Origin: Gentiana macrophylla
Lineage: Eukaryota > Streptophyta > Magnoliopsida > Gentianales > Gentianaceae
Assembly: GCA_026214975.1 (NCBI GenBank)
Contig: CM047813.1
Coordinates: 34,815,871-34,879,870, forward strand
DNA length: 64,000 nucleotides
Direction of reading: 5' to 3'
How positions within the stretch are numbered: position 1 is the first letter of the stretch; every line of letters starts with the position of its first letter. A model generated the notes under the pieces. That model was not told where the DNA came from. It saw only the letters and a list, made by a program, of their open reading frames with translations, and did not search any database. The position numbers and the translations under genes were made by a program. Positions 35,301 to 44,100 of the stretch are shown here, one piece after another.

Positions 35301-35978
35301 GAGTATTTTTTTTTTTAGCGGGGTCCGTAGACCCCCTTTAGTTAAACGTAGATCCGCCCCTGGTTACGATGGGTTTATATCGTAATCAATTTTGACTAAT
35401 CTTAATCAACGGTTATATGACCGTTGTGTTACTCGTTGTACAGTGGTTGTGCTTGTATTATTACTCGTTAAAAAATATAAATATACTTTTCATCATAACA
35501 ATGTCTCGTGTTTTGATATGCATATCGTTAATAAAGTGGCATTAATGTAAATTACGAGGGAAGTGACCTTTTTTTTTGGGCGTGTATCTAGGCTATGAGC
35601 TCAAACCAGAGTAGTATGCTAATACTCCAGGAAACAAGCATTGACGCGTCGGGGTCGCTTGTGGTATACGCACCCGTTGACATTCCGGCGATGCATGTGG
35701 TGATGAACGGTGGAGATTCTGCTTATGTAGCGCTACTTCCATCAGGGTTTGCTATAGTTCCTGATGGTTCAGGGTCTTGTGGGTCATCTCCTAATGGACC
35801 CACTAGCAATGGAGGCACAGCAAGCCATAGAGTCGGTGGGTCTTTGTTGACCGTTGCCTTCCAAATTTTGGTTAATAGCCTCCCAACGGCGAAACTCACG
35901 ATTGAATCTGTGGAGACTGTCAACAATCTCATTTCATGCACCGTTCAAAAGATCAAAGCCGCTATTCAATGCGAATAA
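17205..35978 (+). CDS. ANL2: HD-ZIP IV transcription factor, ANTHOCYANINLESS2/HDG1-like (9 coding exons)
   Basis: Exons: 17205-17396, 17493-17740, 17855-17972, 18069-18734, 18849-18950, 19510-19728, 31945-32119, 32555-32925, 35592-35978. All introns are GT..AG and the joined frame is open for about 825 residues, close to the roughly 800 of ANL2-type proteins. Domains seen: homeodomain about 128-188 ([18 protein letters not shown], then [15 protein letters not shown] as recognition helix), zipper-loop-zipper about 187-265 with CTHC at 220-223, START about 328-560, then a C-terminal SAD-like region ([25 protein letters not shown]). The family consists of nuclear regulators of epidermal identity and, for ANL2, subepidermal anthocyanin and root development; a role here is inferred. 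The start is the ATG opening MNFGG, as in ANL2; an in-frame ATG 66 bases upstream lies in a purine-rich leader and was rejected. Intron 6 is about 12.2 kb. Being ANL2 rather than a close HDG paralogue rests on recalled similarity. Confidence 0.93.
17493..17972 (+). CDS. ANL2: ANL2-like exons 2-3: acidic region and homeodomain
   Basis: Exon 2 (17493-17740) encodes an acidic, Ser/Gly-rich stretch and then the basic arm and helix 1 of the homeodomain. Exon 3 (17855-17972) encodes helices 2 and 3, including [12 protein letters not shown], which makes the base contacts in this family. The Ala codon after QELE is split across intron 2 (phase 2), so the exact splice is fixed by the frame. Intron 2 (17741-17854) carries a short TA microsatellite. 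Confidence 0.93.
18069..18734 (+). CDS. ANL2: ANL2-like exon 4: zipper-loop-zipper and start of START domain
   Basis: Encodes residues 187-408. It begins with heptad-rich helices ([18 protein letters not shown]), a loop with the paired cysteines [12 protein letters not shown], then a second zipper ([19 protein letters not shown]). A low-complexity linker of about 60 residues follows, then the START domain from about [18 protein letters not shown]. The linker holds a 22-bp inverted repeat (18364-18385/18389-18410) and an AACAC-type short repeat, so this is the least constrained part of the exon. The donor is GTGAGT. Confidence 0.92.
18849..19728 (+). CDS. ANL2: ANL2-like exons 5-6: central START domain
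   Basis: Exon 5 (18849-18950, 34 residues, opens NKWAEMFP) and exon 6 (19510-19728, 73 residues, opens [15 protein letters not shown]) encode the core of the START fold, including [18 protein letters not shown] and RRLPSGC. Both are in phase 0. Intron 5 (18951-19509) contains a Stowaway-like MITE with a second element inside it. Exon 6 ends at a GTTAGT donor that opens the 12.2-kb intron 6. Confidence 0.92.
19032..19467. mobile_element. Stowaway-like MITE in intron 5, with a nested element
   Basis: Ends CTACCTCCG..CGGAGGGGG flanked by TA. About 19245-19410 inside it holds a sequence (CTACAAAAAATTACTTCGAC, AATGAACGCAAC) also found inverted in intron 8. Confidence 0.65.
19245..19410 (+). mobile_element. 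CACTA-like short element in intron 5
   Basis: Starts near ACTACAAAAAATTACTTCGACATC and continues TTTTTTTAATGAACGCAAC, with GACGTT-rich sequence following. The same block lies in reverse orientation near 34060-34130. The CACTA assignment rests only on the CTACAAAAA end. Confidence 0.4.
19981..20255. mobile_element. Stowaway-like MITE
   Basis: TA-flanked; left end CTACTTAAGTCCGACAAAAGTG, right end CACATTTTATAGGACGGATG, forming terminal inverted repeats. Same subfamily as 22817-23075 (AAAAGTGTTCAT / GGACACTTTTT ends). Confidence 0.65.
21421..21682. mobile_element. Stowaway-like MITE
   Basis: TA|CTCTCCCCGTTC..GGAACGGAAGGAG|TA, 262 bp, AT-rich interior. A close relative lies at 23359-23612, sharing TATATGAG.TA.TACAATTTTCAATGC. 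Confidence 0.75.
21701..21982. mobile_element. Stowaway-like MITE
   Basis: TA|CTCTCTTTG..ACGGATGGAG|TA, 282 bp; only 18 bp from the previous MITE. Confidence 0.65.
22012..22269. mobile_element. Stowaway-like MITE
   Basis: TA|CTCCATTCGTTCCGAAATAACTG..ATTTCGAAACGGAGAGAG|TA, 258 bp with long clear inverted ends. Confidence 0.75.
22817..23075. mobile_element. Stowaway-like MITE
   Basis: TA|CTACATACGTCCCACAAAAAGTG..CACTTTTTATGAGACGGAGGTAG|TA. Inverted termini; same subfamily as 19981-20255. Confidence 0.75.
23081..23349. mobile_element. Stowaway-like MITE
   Basis: Ends ACGTCCCAAAATATAAGTCAT and ATGATTTATATTTTGGGACGG are inverted repeats. Lies almost back to back with its neighbours. Confidence 0.7.
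23359..23612. mobile_element. Stowaway-like MITE
   Basis: TA|CTCCCCCCGTTGC..GGAACGGAGGGAG|TA; related to 21421-21682 across its whole length. Confidence 0.75.
23865..24015. mobile_element. Short inverted-repeat element
   Basis: Ends GGGAAGTTATTGGGTG and ACCACACAAGAACTTCCCC are imperfect inverted repeats, similar to the cleaner copy at 24491-24604. Confidence 0.45.
24491..24604. mobile_element. 114-bp MITE with 7-bp target duplication
   Basis: Termini GGGGAAGTTATTGTGTGGTG and CACCACAAATAACCTCCCC are inverted repeats; flanks are GTATATA on both sides (24484-24490, 24605-24611). Superfamily not assigned. Confidence 0.7.
24731..24944. mobile_element. Stowaway-like MITE
   Basis: CTCCGTCTTAAAATATAATTT..AATTTATATTTTGAGACAGACGGAG|TA; inverted ends, 5' edge approximate. 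Confidence 0.6.
25049..25240. mobile_element. Stowaway-like MITE, left part
   Basis: TA|CTCCATCCGACTTAAAATATAAGTCATC is a typical left end; the right terminus was not found, so the copy is truncated or diverged. Confidence 0.45.
25262..25700. repeat. CTCGAG/TCGAGC-rich dispersed repeat
   Basis: Many short CTCGAG, CGAGC and GACTCG motifs in both orientations (25283-25400, 25480-25700), different in composition from the AT-rich flanks. It has the look of a plant inverted-repeat element, but I could not fix its ends. Confidence 0.35.
25840..26420 (-). pseudogene. Unrecognised coding-like remnant
   Basis: GC content is higher than the surrounding intron. On the minus strand a stretch around 26200-26050 reads [20 protein letters not shown] with further hydrophilic sequence before a stop. 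I do not recognise the family. It may be a captured gene piece or an old transposon ORF. Confidence 0.3.
26935..27275 (-). pseudogene. Copia RNase H fragment
   Basis: Contains [36 protein letters not shown] and [14 protein letters not shown], hallmarks of Copia RNase H. Its upstream side is the deletion junction with protease. Confidence 0.8.
27280..27562 (-). pseudogene. Copia protease fragment
   Basis: [15 protein letters not shown] carries an intact Asp-Thr-Gly triad, followed by [20 protein letters not shown]. It reads into the RNase H piece instead of integrase. Confidence 0.75.
27680..28522 (-). pseudogene. Copia gag fragment with zinc knuckle
   Basis: 28522-28097 reads as UBN2-type gag ([32 protein letters not shown]). 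28025-27783, in another frame, holds [14 protein letters not shown] (CX2CX4HX4C) followed by HAYPNWW. Frameshifts separate the two. Confidence 0.75.
28985..29155 (-). mobile_element. tRNA-derived SINE-like copy
   Basis: In minus sense it reads GTCTCTTAAGCAAAAGGTC then GGGTTCGAGTC, a good B box, with an A-box-like stretch just before, then GAGGTTCCCACG. This order matches plant tRNA-type SINEs, and folding as a functional tRNA is not evident. Borders are approximate. Confidence 0.5.
29253..31044. mobile_element. Stowaway-like MITE interrupted by a Copia solo LTR
   Basis: TA|CTACCTCCGTTGCAAAATATAAG at the left and CTTATATTATGTGACGGATGTAG|TA at the right are inverted ends. The LTR at 29393-30906 sits inside, flanked by TTTTC. 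Confidence 0.75.
29393..30906 (-). repeat. Copia solo LTR with target duplication
   Basis: 1514 bp, reverse orientation of the family at 11040-12897 (shared GATCGACTTCGTTTAATACA and GTGTGACCCGATAG stretches). TTTTC is at 29388-29392 and 30907-30911. No internal region remains, so it arose by LTR-LTR recombination. Confidence 0.88.
31045..31182. mobile_element. Stowaway-like MITE, right half
   Basis: Ends in GGACTTATATCTTGGGACGGAGGTAG|TA; the left half is not visible and may have been lost when its neighbour inserted. Confidence 0.45.
31204..31470. mobile_element. Stowaway-like MITE
   Basis: TA|CTACTTCCGTCCTAAAATATAAG..ACTTACATATTGGGACGGAGATAG|TA, 267 bp with clear inverted ends. Confidence 0.75.
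31945..32925 (+). CDS. ANL2: ANL2-like exons 7-8: end of START domain and SAD region
   Basis: Exon 7 (31945-32119) begins [11 protein letters not shown] right after a TGCAG acceptor and finishes START ([12 protein letters not shown]). Exon 8 (32555-32925) encodes the C-terminal region with [32 protein letters not shown] and [18 protein letters not shown]. The Ser-Ala junction is split (phase 1) across the 435-base intron 7. The frame continues exactly from exon 6 despite the 12.2-kb gap, which supports a functional splice. Confidence 0.93.
33545..34315. mobile_element. MITE-like element in intron 8 with nested insertion
   Basis: The left side reads AAAATCTCGATAATGAATAT and GGTTAAATAATAATTTTTTC; the right side reads CTCGATAAAATAATAATTTTACTGT, i.e. 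inverted CTCGATAA-type ends. Between lies a GACGT-rich block (about 33880-34175) related to the intron 5 element. The class of the outer element is uncertain. Confidence 0.45.
34930..35176. mobile_element. Short inverted-repeat element in intron 8
   Basis: Ends AGGGGCGATTTCAG and GGCGCCGCCCCT pair imperfectly, resembling the next element. Confidence 0.45.
35198..35361. mobile_element. MITE with 9-bp target duplication in intron 8
   Basis: Termini AGTGGCGGATC and GATCCGCCCCT are inverted with one mismatch. GGTTACGAT flanks both sides (35189-35197 and 35362-35370). A 9-bp duplication suggests a Mutator-type origin. Confidence 0.65.
35592..35978 (+). CDS. ANL2: ANL2-like exon 9: C-terminus and stop
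   Basis: Encodes the last 128 residues, from [15 protein letters not shown] through [18 protein letters not shown] to [19 protein letters not shown], a C-terminal signature of ANL2/PDF2-type HD-ZIP IV proteins. The TAA stop is at 35976-35978. Putative 3' UTR follows, with AATAAA at 36080-36085 and 36233-36238; which is used cannot be told from sequence. Confidence 0.93.
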   Translation, partial: AMSSNQSSMLILQETSIDASGSLVVYAPVDIPAMHVVMNGGDSAYVALLPSGFAIVPDGSGSCGSSPNGPTSNGGTASHRVGGSLLTVAFQILVNSLPTAKLTIESVETVNNLISCTVQKIKAAIQCE

Positions 35979-36589
35979 CTTGGTGGGAGAAAGTGTTGGA
36001 ATCGGAGCGGAATCTCACCGATCATTTAAAGTATATTAGGTTTTTATGATCGATGAGGCTCCGCTTCATAACTCAACTGAATAAACCGAAGGTAAAAATG
36101 TCTTTAAAGTAACAATTAATGTTATAACGGTCTTTTATCTGGTTTTAAAGTTTACAAGTTGCAAGTAATGTTTGGGCGTGAATCAAGAACGAACCGGGCC
36201 GAAAGAATCTTTGCAAGGTTGAATGAATGATCAATAAATTTAGAGAATTCTTTGCACATTGCAAGGATGGTTAGTTGGTTCGGGTATTGATTCAATATGA
36301 CCATACTCATTTGGATTGGTTTGTGTATTGACTCAATACGACCGAACCTTCTGAATTGGTTTCGGTTTTATGGTTTGGTTGTTTAATGTTGAGGGCACTT
36401 CGTTTGTTCTATGGTTGTCTATTCAACTAACTTTTTTGGTTTTACAACAATGATATACTTCTCATATATTTTGAAACTTAGTTTTGTGTTTGATGCACTA
36501 GTCAATGATTGATGACCCTGTTCATGGCATTTTTTTATTTATCATTTTACATTCAACTCTTATAAACTTGTGTTTGCAAATAACATTTT

Positions 36590-36700
36590 ATCTAAGTGGT
36601 TAAACTGAGGCCCAGGACTATAAGGTCCTGGATTCGATTCTCGCTAGGTGTAGTGTAGGTTATATATATGTTCACTTTTTGTGATAATTTCGTTTTGGTG
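36590..36700 (+). mobile_element. tRNA-derived SINE-like fragment
   Basis: TCTAAGTGGTTAAACTGAG resembles an A box and GGATTCGATTCTCG a B box, as in Au-type plant SINEs. It lies downstream of the ANL2-like gene. The 3' tail is not clear. 35979-36589 and 36701-37020 show nothing beyond the likely 3' UTR and AT-rich sequence. Confidence 0.45.
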
Positions 36701-37019
36701 AAGAAAGAAAACTCGTGTTTATTGTTTGTTAAGCTAATTGAATAAAACTCAAACTTATTATTTTTTCGTTTATAGATTAACAAACACAAGCTAGTTCATA
36801 AACATTCATTTATGTACGTAATTACACACACACAAACAAATACCCGGTGGTCGATTCAGAGAAAAATGTTACGGAAAGCGGATTTTAATACCAGTTATAC
36901 AATGAATTAAGGTGTGTTAATTACACTGATTGGTTAGATACACGCCAATTCATTGTTAATCGACCATCTATCATAGAATATGAAAAAATGTTCAAAAGTT
37001 CATACATTAGTTGATGATG

Positions 37020-37545
37020 ATGGGTAGCTAGAACGACTCAAATCTAGCGATTGATTTGGGGGAGGGATCGTGCACACGGAGAAAGAGAATAAAACATCAC
37101 AAAATCACGTAAGAAAGCACCAAACGTGTTTTTATTCAATGTTGTTCCTTCACAATTTCTACATCTATATATTTTTTGACTGCTACAGGCCTTTTATAGC
37201 CATGTAGCCGACCTAATGACCTAAATTAACCATGCCTAACTTGAGAAAGACGCTTGTAAAGTTGGTTCACTTTTCCGCGGACTAGGCCGCGGCCCACGTG
37301 GGATCCATCACGGCTAGGCCGACCTTTTACCAGATCTTGTAGAATCTTCGCACCTTGCATCTTCCTCTGGCCTAAACTCTTTAATCCAACAACTCTGATC
37401 CATTTCTCCACTCCTCAAAACGCCATCACATACAAATAACAATAAAACTTGGCAAAGTAACACCAATATTTGGGATAACTCATGAAAATGCAGAATTATG
37501 AACCACAAACTGCTCAACATGTAATTGACCCTTAAATCATGCAAC
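37020..37545 (-). repeat. Possible solo LTR remnant
   Basis: In minus sense a GGCTATAAAAGGCC box (about 37188-37202) is followed by TTGAATAAAAACACG and a C/T-rich end, the order expected of an LTR promoter, transcript start and polyadenylation region. No TG/CA borders or duplication were identified. Confidence 0.3.
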
Positions 37546-37639
37546 TCTTAGGCTAATTCATCTTAATCAAGCACATTCTTTAGATAATAAATGTAGAAAA
37601 TATAGTATAAAGTTGACAGTTATTAGAAACCTCAATGGC

Positions 37640-38058
37640 TTACTACTTGGCAGCCCACACCTCCGGGGCCTTGTTAAATTTGAAATCGACATAGCTTTCA
37701 AAGGACATAGGGCAGCAGTTGGGGGCATCCTTTGAGATATCAATGGAAGAATTCTCTTCACACACATTCTCAAAGACATTTGAGGGAGGATATGAAGTTA
37801 GTATCGGAGAAGCACTTGTTGTCTATCATGCCATCTTCTTACCCATCTCTTTGGATTATTTTAATGTCATTTTTGAAGGTGGTTCGCTCACGATTTTTCA
37901 AAAGCTCACATCGATCGAAGACTTCAAAACCTCGAAGCATTGTGGATGACTACATGATATGCTTAAATGTTTTTCCTCTTTTTTCAGTTTTCCTTTGTTA
38001 AACGTACTGGGAAATACTCTGCACATATTCTTGCTAAGGCGGGTATCACCTTTGTAGG
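37640..38058 (+). pseudogene. RNase H-like (non-LTR retrotransposon type) pseudogene, 5' piece
   Basis: Reads EVSIGEALVVYHAIFLPISL and YFNVIFEGGSLTIFQKLTS in one frame, then RSIVDDYMICLNVFP and FVKRTGK.SAHILAKA in others. This is the RVT_3-type RNase H seen in plant LINE-like elements and their relatives. At least two frameshifts. It is cut by the SIRE insertion; a matching tail (PSSDVTLTSLAYNA then stop) resumes at 52732-52802. Confidence 0.65.
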
Positions 38059-39796
38059 CGTTAGACATAATTTAGTTTTAATGATTAGTGTCAGACTAGA
38101 TGTTGTAGGGAAATGCAAAATGATGTCTAGATTTGATGTATAGGTTTACTAGAGTTTGATCTTTGTATATGTTTGATCAAACAAGCACTGTAATGTGGTC
38201 AGCTGACTAGTTTAGCAGACCAGTCTAGATTAGAATTCAATAGAATTTGCAGGACCTGCTGAAGTCTGGAGGTTGAGGGTTTAAACTCAATATTGAAGAT
38301 TTAAGGCTAAGGTTTCAAACTCAGTAATAAAGATTTAAAAGCCAAGGATATGAGGTCAGAATTTAGGTAAGTCAGTGATGACCTAAATTGATCTTATATA
38401 CCTTGTATTGAAGATCTAAGTTTCTAGAAAGGACATGTGATGAATGAGACTTAGTTATGTTCTAACTTCATAAATAAATGTTAGAATAGAAGCAGTTAGC
38501 TGAAGTGTTCAGTCAAAAAGACAGCAGACCAGAGTTCAGCTGACACAATGTGGTACTTAGCAGACTAATATTCCAGACATTAGTTTAGCATACATAAATT
38601 AATTTAAGCCATTATAAGGATAATCCTGGAAGATTAAATAGGTAAGAATGGATATCAAGCATTAGTCAATCAATGGTGGAGATTAAAAGATCGTTTTATG
38701 GAATTTAGAATCAAATTAAAGAGAGCATTTTCATTGGTTGACAGTCTGTCTATTATAAGGACACTGACACACTGACACAGGATGTACAGTGGAGGAATTT
38801 CAGGTGAATATTCAGAAAAATCCAATAACGGTTTGATTCAAAATTCAAATTCAAATATTGGATTTCCACCTATAAATAGAAGACTCCTAGAACCAAAACA
38901 ACACATGAACATATAAGTAGTCAAGAGCAATTTACCTTGCTAAATAGTTTACTGCATCCTGCTGAGCTTTCACTGTTGATCCAGAAATTCTTCAAGTGTT
39001 CCTGCATTCAAGTATGATCTAGTATACAAACTTGAAGAACCTGAGCTGCTGATCATTTTATACTGATCGAAGGCTTGCAAAGCAGAATCACTTTCTTGAT
39101 TCACCTATTTGTTTATCAAAGGAATCTGAAGACAGAGATGCACTGTTGAGTGTTAAATATTGTTGTGTTTCGTGGTGGAGCTTGTGAAGAGGCAATCTAC
39201 CTTTCAAGAACTAGTGGAGTCAGGGACGGACACAGAATCTCGGGTTAGGAGGGGGCAATAAATTTTTTAAAGGCAAATTAAAAAATTAAGGGGGGAAAAC
39301 TATATGCATAGTACTTGGGAGCAGCAATCTACCCGTTCCTTAGTATTCAGATTATGAAGCCATAGTTATTGGTGATAGACAATAAACCTAGGGATTTTGT
39401 AACTATACATCAAAAGTCTCTAGTGAATTTCCTCCAACATCACAGGAGATGAGTGGACTGACAGGATTACACTGCCTGGAACCACTATAAATCTTTCTAT
39501 ACTTTACTTACAACATTTACTTTCTGCATTTCTATTTACTGTAAGTATAATCACATCAACCTCCTGAATTAGCTATTAAACTCACACACTACACTGTTGA
39601 GTATCTAATATTTAGTATCATCAAGTTTTCAACAAGTAAAAAGGCTTAATTAATATTCCGCTGCACCAGACTCAACAGACCCTATAGTTAGCAGACTATG
39701 GATCAGCTGATTTGTTTTAAACTCTGAATTTTTTTAAGTGTTAAGTTTATTCACCCCCTCCTCTAAACTAAGCCAAATCCTTTCTAGGGACCGACA
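38059..39796 (+). repeat. 5' LTR of the SIRE-lineage element
   Basis: 1738 bp, starts CGTTAGAC (TG changed to CG) and ends GGGACCGACA. It has a 92-base insertion (39220-39311) absent from the right LTR. Confidence 0.88.
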
Positions 39797-39904
39797 ATTG
39801 TTATCAGAGCAGATCTTCTGTTCTGAAATGATTCTCACTTGTTGTTCTTTGTTAAAATCTTTGAAAACTTTTTCAAGTTTATGATTTTCCAAAAATTTGC
39901 ATCA

Positions 39905-41814
39905 TGGATAACAACCAGTATGCTAGACAGATGTTGATGTGTAGCATGGACATATTTCATGAGTATAAGTGTCGTATGCAGGCTTATCTAGCAGCAACAC
40001 ATGATGAAATGATGGATGTGCTGTTAGATAGACCACTCAAGATCACTCACGTGTAAACCATTAGAGGTGTGCAAACCAGAGTTCATAAACTTAAGGAAGA
40101 TTGGAACCCTGAATACAAAAAGAGGGTCAATGTGAACAATATTTCAATAGATATCATTTACAGAACTCTAGGCAATCATGTACCTGAAAGTGAATGACTG
40201 CAAAACTGCCAAGGAATTGTGGGAAAATTTGCAACTGATCTGTGAAGGTTCTGATTCAATCAATAAGAACAAAGTCACAGTTTCCAAACAGAAGTTCCAG
40301 GAATTTAAGATGAAACATGGTGAAACCATTGAACAAATGGAATCAAGATACAATGCCATTCTGGATGAACTCACCCTGTTGAATGTTATCTACACCAAAG
40401 AGGGGATCAATTCCAGAGACTTGAAAGCATTACCATCAACATGGAAAATAAAGGTTACTGCTATGGAAGAATCCAGGAAACTTCAAGACGAGGATACCTT
40501 CAAGATATTCTCACATCTAAAAGCATATGAATTTAGTGAAGATCTTGCTGCAAGTGCTGAAAAAGAAGTTTCAAAGACTAGTGCATTGGTTATTGCACAC
40601 AGAGAAAAAACATCAAATCCCCATGTTTCTGAACTAGATGAAATGGAGGAACAATTGGTGTTAATGACAAAAAGAATCAGGATGATGAAAGCAAGCAAAT
40701 CATTTCCAAAGAACTATGTCAAAAAGACACCGAGAGAAAAAGAGTAACTAAAGAAAGAATATGAGTATATGTGCTTTAATTGCGCAAGAAGCCTAGACAT
40801 TTCAAGGATGATTGTCCTGATCTGCTGAACAAAAGAACTCAGCAGAGGAGGCCTACTAGAAGAGCACTACTTGCTGGTGATGAATCTGATTATGGAGTAG
40901 AGACTGAAAGAGCCTATCTAGAAATGAATCAGATGACACATCTCTCATGGCACACATGGATGATACTATAGAGGTATCCACACTGTATCTAAAAATGCCT
41001 CTGTTGTTAGTGAATGTTCTTCAACCGCTGGTTCCAATCCTAAGAATTATGATATGGAAGAACCTCTAGATGCCCTCCTCAATCAACAAAGGATAATACA
41101 ATCTGGTTATGAAATTATGAAGGCTGAAAGAAAAACACTCCAAGCCGAAATCCAAAGATTGCAAGCTGAATTAAGGACAAGGAAACTAATTCTGTCAAGA
41201 TTCAACATAGGCCTGCTGCATCAGCAGTAGCAGTTTAATCTGTGGCACAATCAAGTTCCACAACTGTATTCAAATACGGAAAGCCATATGGTTATGACAC
41301 ATGCCTTGGATTTGACACTCAACAACCTTTTAAGGATGGATCTAGTAAGGCTGCTGAACCTAGTGCCAAGATTGGTCTTAAGTATGCAGCTGAACAAAAA
41401 TTTGTACCCCAGAAGGCTGCTGAGACAGTTAAACCTACTGAGAATGCTTCAAGAAAGCAGAATCAAAGTGCTAGAAGATCAGCAGCACCTAGCAATAAAG
41501 ATAGATCCAAAGGAAGTTCTGTTGCACCCTTGAGACATGCTGATGGCAGTTCTGCTGGACCACAAAAGGCTAATTCTAGATCAGCCAAGAACCAAATATA
41601 TCCTAAAAAAAATAATGTGAAACCTAAGAATTTTAATCATTCAAGGGATAACTATCTCAGGGGAAAGGCAGATTGTTCCCTACTGATGAGGATTAGGATA
41701 TTTCCGCCCTTGCTGTTAGAACTTCAAGGTTTAACCAGAATGCTAAGGCTATACCTCAACAGTGGACTCAACATAGGACTCATTAAAGACCCAACAGAGG
41801 GCTCAACAGATGAC
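39905..41814 (+). pseudogene. SIRE gag, degenerate
   Basis: Starts at an ATG reading MDNNQYARQM. A frameshift and stops around 40050-40195 precede the UBN2-type core 40178-40747 (KTAKELWENLQLICEG, KHGETIEQMESRYNAILDEL). The zinc knuckle near 40770-40815 is split by a frameshift (MCFNC.. / RHFKDDC). A Lys/Ser/Ala-rich tail (41242-41814) follows. The reading frame continues at 43237 beyond the inserted solo LTR. Confidence 0.8.
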
Positions 41815-43236
41815 TGATGACGGTTAAAATAGCATATCCTATGGCATCAACATTATACTCATTATGAGCTAAAAATAGTTGTTTTGGCCTTTAAATGTAA
41901 ACCATTTGTGTTAAATGCGATATGTCGGGTTCAAGGGGCGAGTATTTGGTATTTATCATTATTATTTCGTGTTTTATAGGATTACTTTCAGGTTACAAAA
42001 TTTAGGTCACGAGTCAAGGAGAATAGCGAAGCAGGCTGACAGAATGAATGGGCCTAGGGTATTCCAGAACCTTCCAAGCTAAGTCGGCAGAAGAAAAAGG
42101 ACGAAAATGCCCCTGACTTAACGGGAGTGGCCGCCGAACTATCGAGCCTCCCAGAACCTTCCAGAACACGTTTTATTGGACGAGGGGTAGTTTCTAGGGT
42201 TAACTAAGTTGGTTTTAGCACTGTAAATAAGAGGCACCAACCTCGGTTTTCAATGTACAATTTCCACAAGATAAATACGTTATATTCAATAGAAGTTCTT
42301 TTGTTCTTTTTATTTTCTCTATGAGTTCTAGTCACGGATCCGACGGATTCGTTGCCTAGGGAGCAATCTAAGGAGGATCTACACCCGTCTTCAAGGGTAT
42401 GATTTTCCGGCTTTCTAGATGTAGAGCTGTCATTCTTTTATTGTGATTGGTATGATTTGATTGTTTGTATAAGTTCTGCTATGTAGTAGTTAGTTTATTT
42501 TACCCCATATATGTATAGATCTGAATCGCTGGCGAAGAAATCATGAAAGAGGTTGCGTTCTTTAAATCTGCGATGGTCTTTATCACTAGATCTGAATACC
42601 TAGTAAATCCTGCTTCATGATAATCGGCACCAGCTACATCTGATCGATAGATTTAATTTACATGTTTGTAGCCTGATCAACTATTTGCATGTCATCGTAA
42701 ATTAACATGAAGGACGATAAAGTGAAGTGTTAGTTCAGACATAGTCTTGATCGATCCTTAAGAACGTGCAAGTCAATTCACGATAGCTGCTTAATAAGGT
42801 TTTTGGTCATGAGCCGGCTAGTTTAATTATTATTGCATGTGGATTAATACAACCAATGAAGGATGTTATTTGCACATAGGCACCTACTTTCCTTTCATTG
42901 GAAGTAGCGTAATATTGGGGTTTAGCACCCGTAGCTGACAATGAATTAAAATTTACCGATGGGGATGATTGATTCATGATATAGGGAATAACTAATCACT
43001 CGTAGTTAGAACTAATCTACAGAACTTATAGAAGTATAATTGTGCTTGATCTTGTTGATTTATTGTCACCACTTTTGTCCTTCTTGCTCTATAGTTGGTC
43101 GTTGCCTGCTTTTGTGACACTCAATCTAAATCAACGTATCTTACGAGTCTCTGTGGGATTCGACTTTGACTCACCAGTACTCTGCTACGATAGGCCTAGT
43201 CCTACTGCTAGTTGTTGTGCATTGCACGTGGATCAA
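41815..43236 (+). repeat. Athila-like Gypsy solo LTR inside SIRE gag
   Basis: 1422 bp, TGATGACGG..GTGGATCA, with ATGAC at 41810-41814 and 43237-43241. It is homologous, in opposite orientation, to the LTRs at 3028 and 6357 (shared stretch around CTGATCAACTATTTGCATGTC and AGATCTGAATACCTAGTAAATC). Removal of the LTR and one ATGAC restores the gag frame. Confidence 0.88.
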
Positions 43237-43530
43237 TGACTCAGCAAAGACCACAATACAGGGCTGTTCCTAATAGACAACAAACATATGGTTACCCTGC
43301 TGCATCTAACAATAGAGTTCACTATACACTGCAGTATGTACCAAAAGGCCAGAAATCATATGTGAATGCATCACAGTCCAATGGAAGATTTTATAGAACC
43401 GTGGCATACATATATGAAAAGAAGTGCAAATCATTTCAAATGAGACCTTATGGAAACATTCCTAGAGTTGTACTTACCACTGACCACCAAGGACCCAAAA
43501 AGATTTGGGTACCTAAAATGTATTAATTTG
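43237..43530 (+). pseudogene. SIRE gag-pol linker after the inserted LTR
   Basis: Gln/Arg/Tyr-rich stretch continuing the gag tail, ending PKKIWVPKMY and a stop. In SIRE-type elements the IWVPK motif comes just before protease. Confidence 0.7.
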
Positions 43531-44100
43531 TTTTGTAGGATGTCTGGTACTTTGACACTGGGTGTTCCAGACATATGACAAAAAGCAAACATTGTTTGGT
43601 GGATTACATTGCCAAGGATGGACCAAAATTCAACTTTGAAGGCAAAGAAAAACCTTGATACACAAGAGGTTATGGTAATTTGATGAAAAATGGACTCAAG
43701 ATCAAGAATGTTGCTTATGTTGAAGGGTTAAAGTACAATCTACTTAGAACAAGCCAATTCTGTGACATGGGATACATAGTCACATTCGATAAGGACTATT
43801 GCATTGTGCTACGTAAGATGGCACATCAAGTTGTGTTAGCTGGCAAAAGACAAAAGAATATGTACATTGAGGACTGGACAAATCCAATACCGGATATATG
43901 TCTCTTTGTACACACAAAATCAGAACTCAACTGGCTATGGCACAAGAAACTTAATCATCTGAATTTTGATGATATAAAACTACTGGTCAAGAAAAAGTTG
44001 GTTGTTGGATTACCTGAAGTTACCTACAAGAAGGATAGAATTTATGATGCTTGTCAAAATGGGAAACATATCAGATCAAGTTTCAAGACCAAGACTTAGC
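43531..44100 (+). pseudogene. SIRE protease and GAG-pre-integrase
   Basis: WYFDTGCSRHMT (43545-43580) retains the Asp-Thr-Gly triad. A stop follows near 43658, then 43680-44099 includes LKYNLLRTSQFCD and NWLWHKKLNHLNFDDIKLL with a degraded zinc-binding end. Confidence 0.8.

Noticed and set aside
36592..36789. Minus-strand ORF downstream of the ANL2-like gene
   Set aside because: AT-rich, overlaps the SINE-like fragment and has no recognisable motif.
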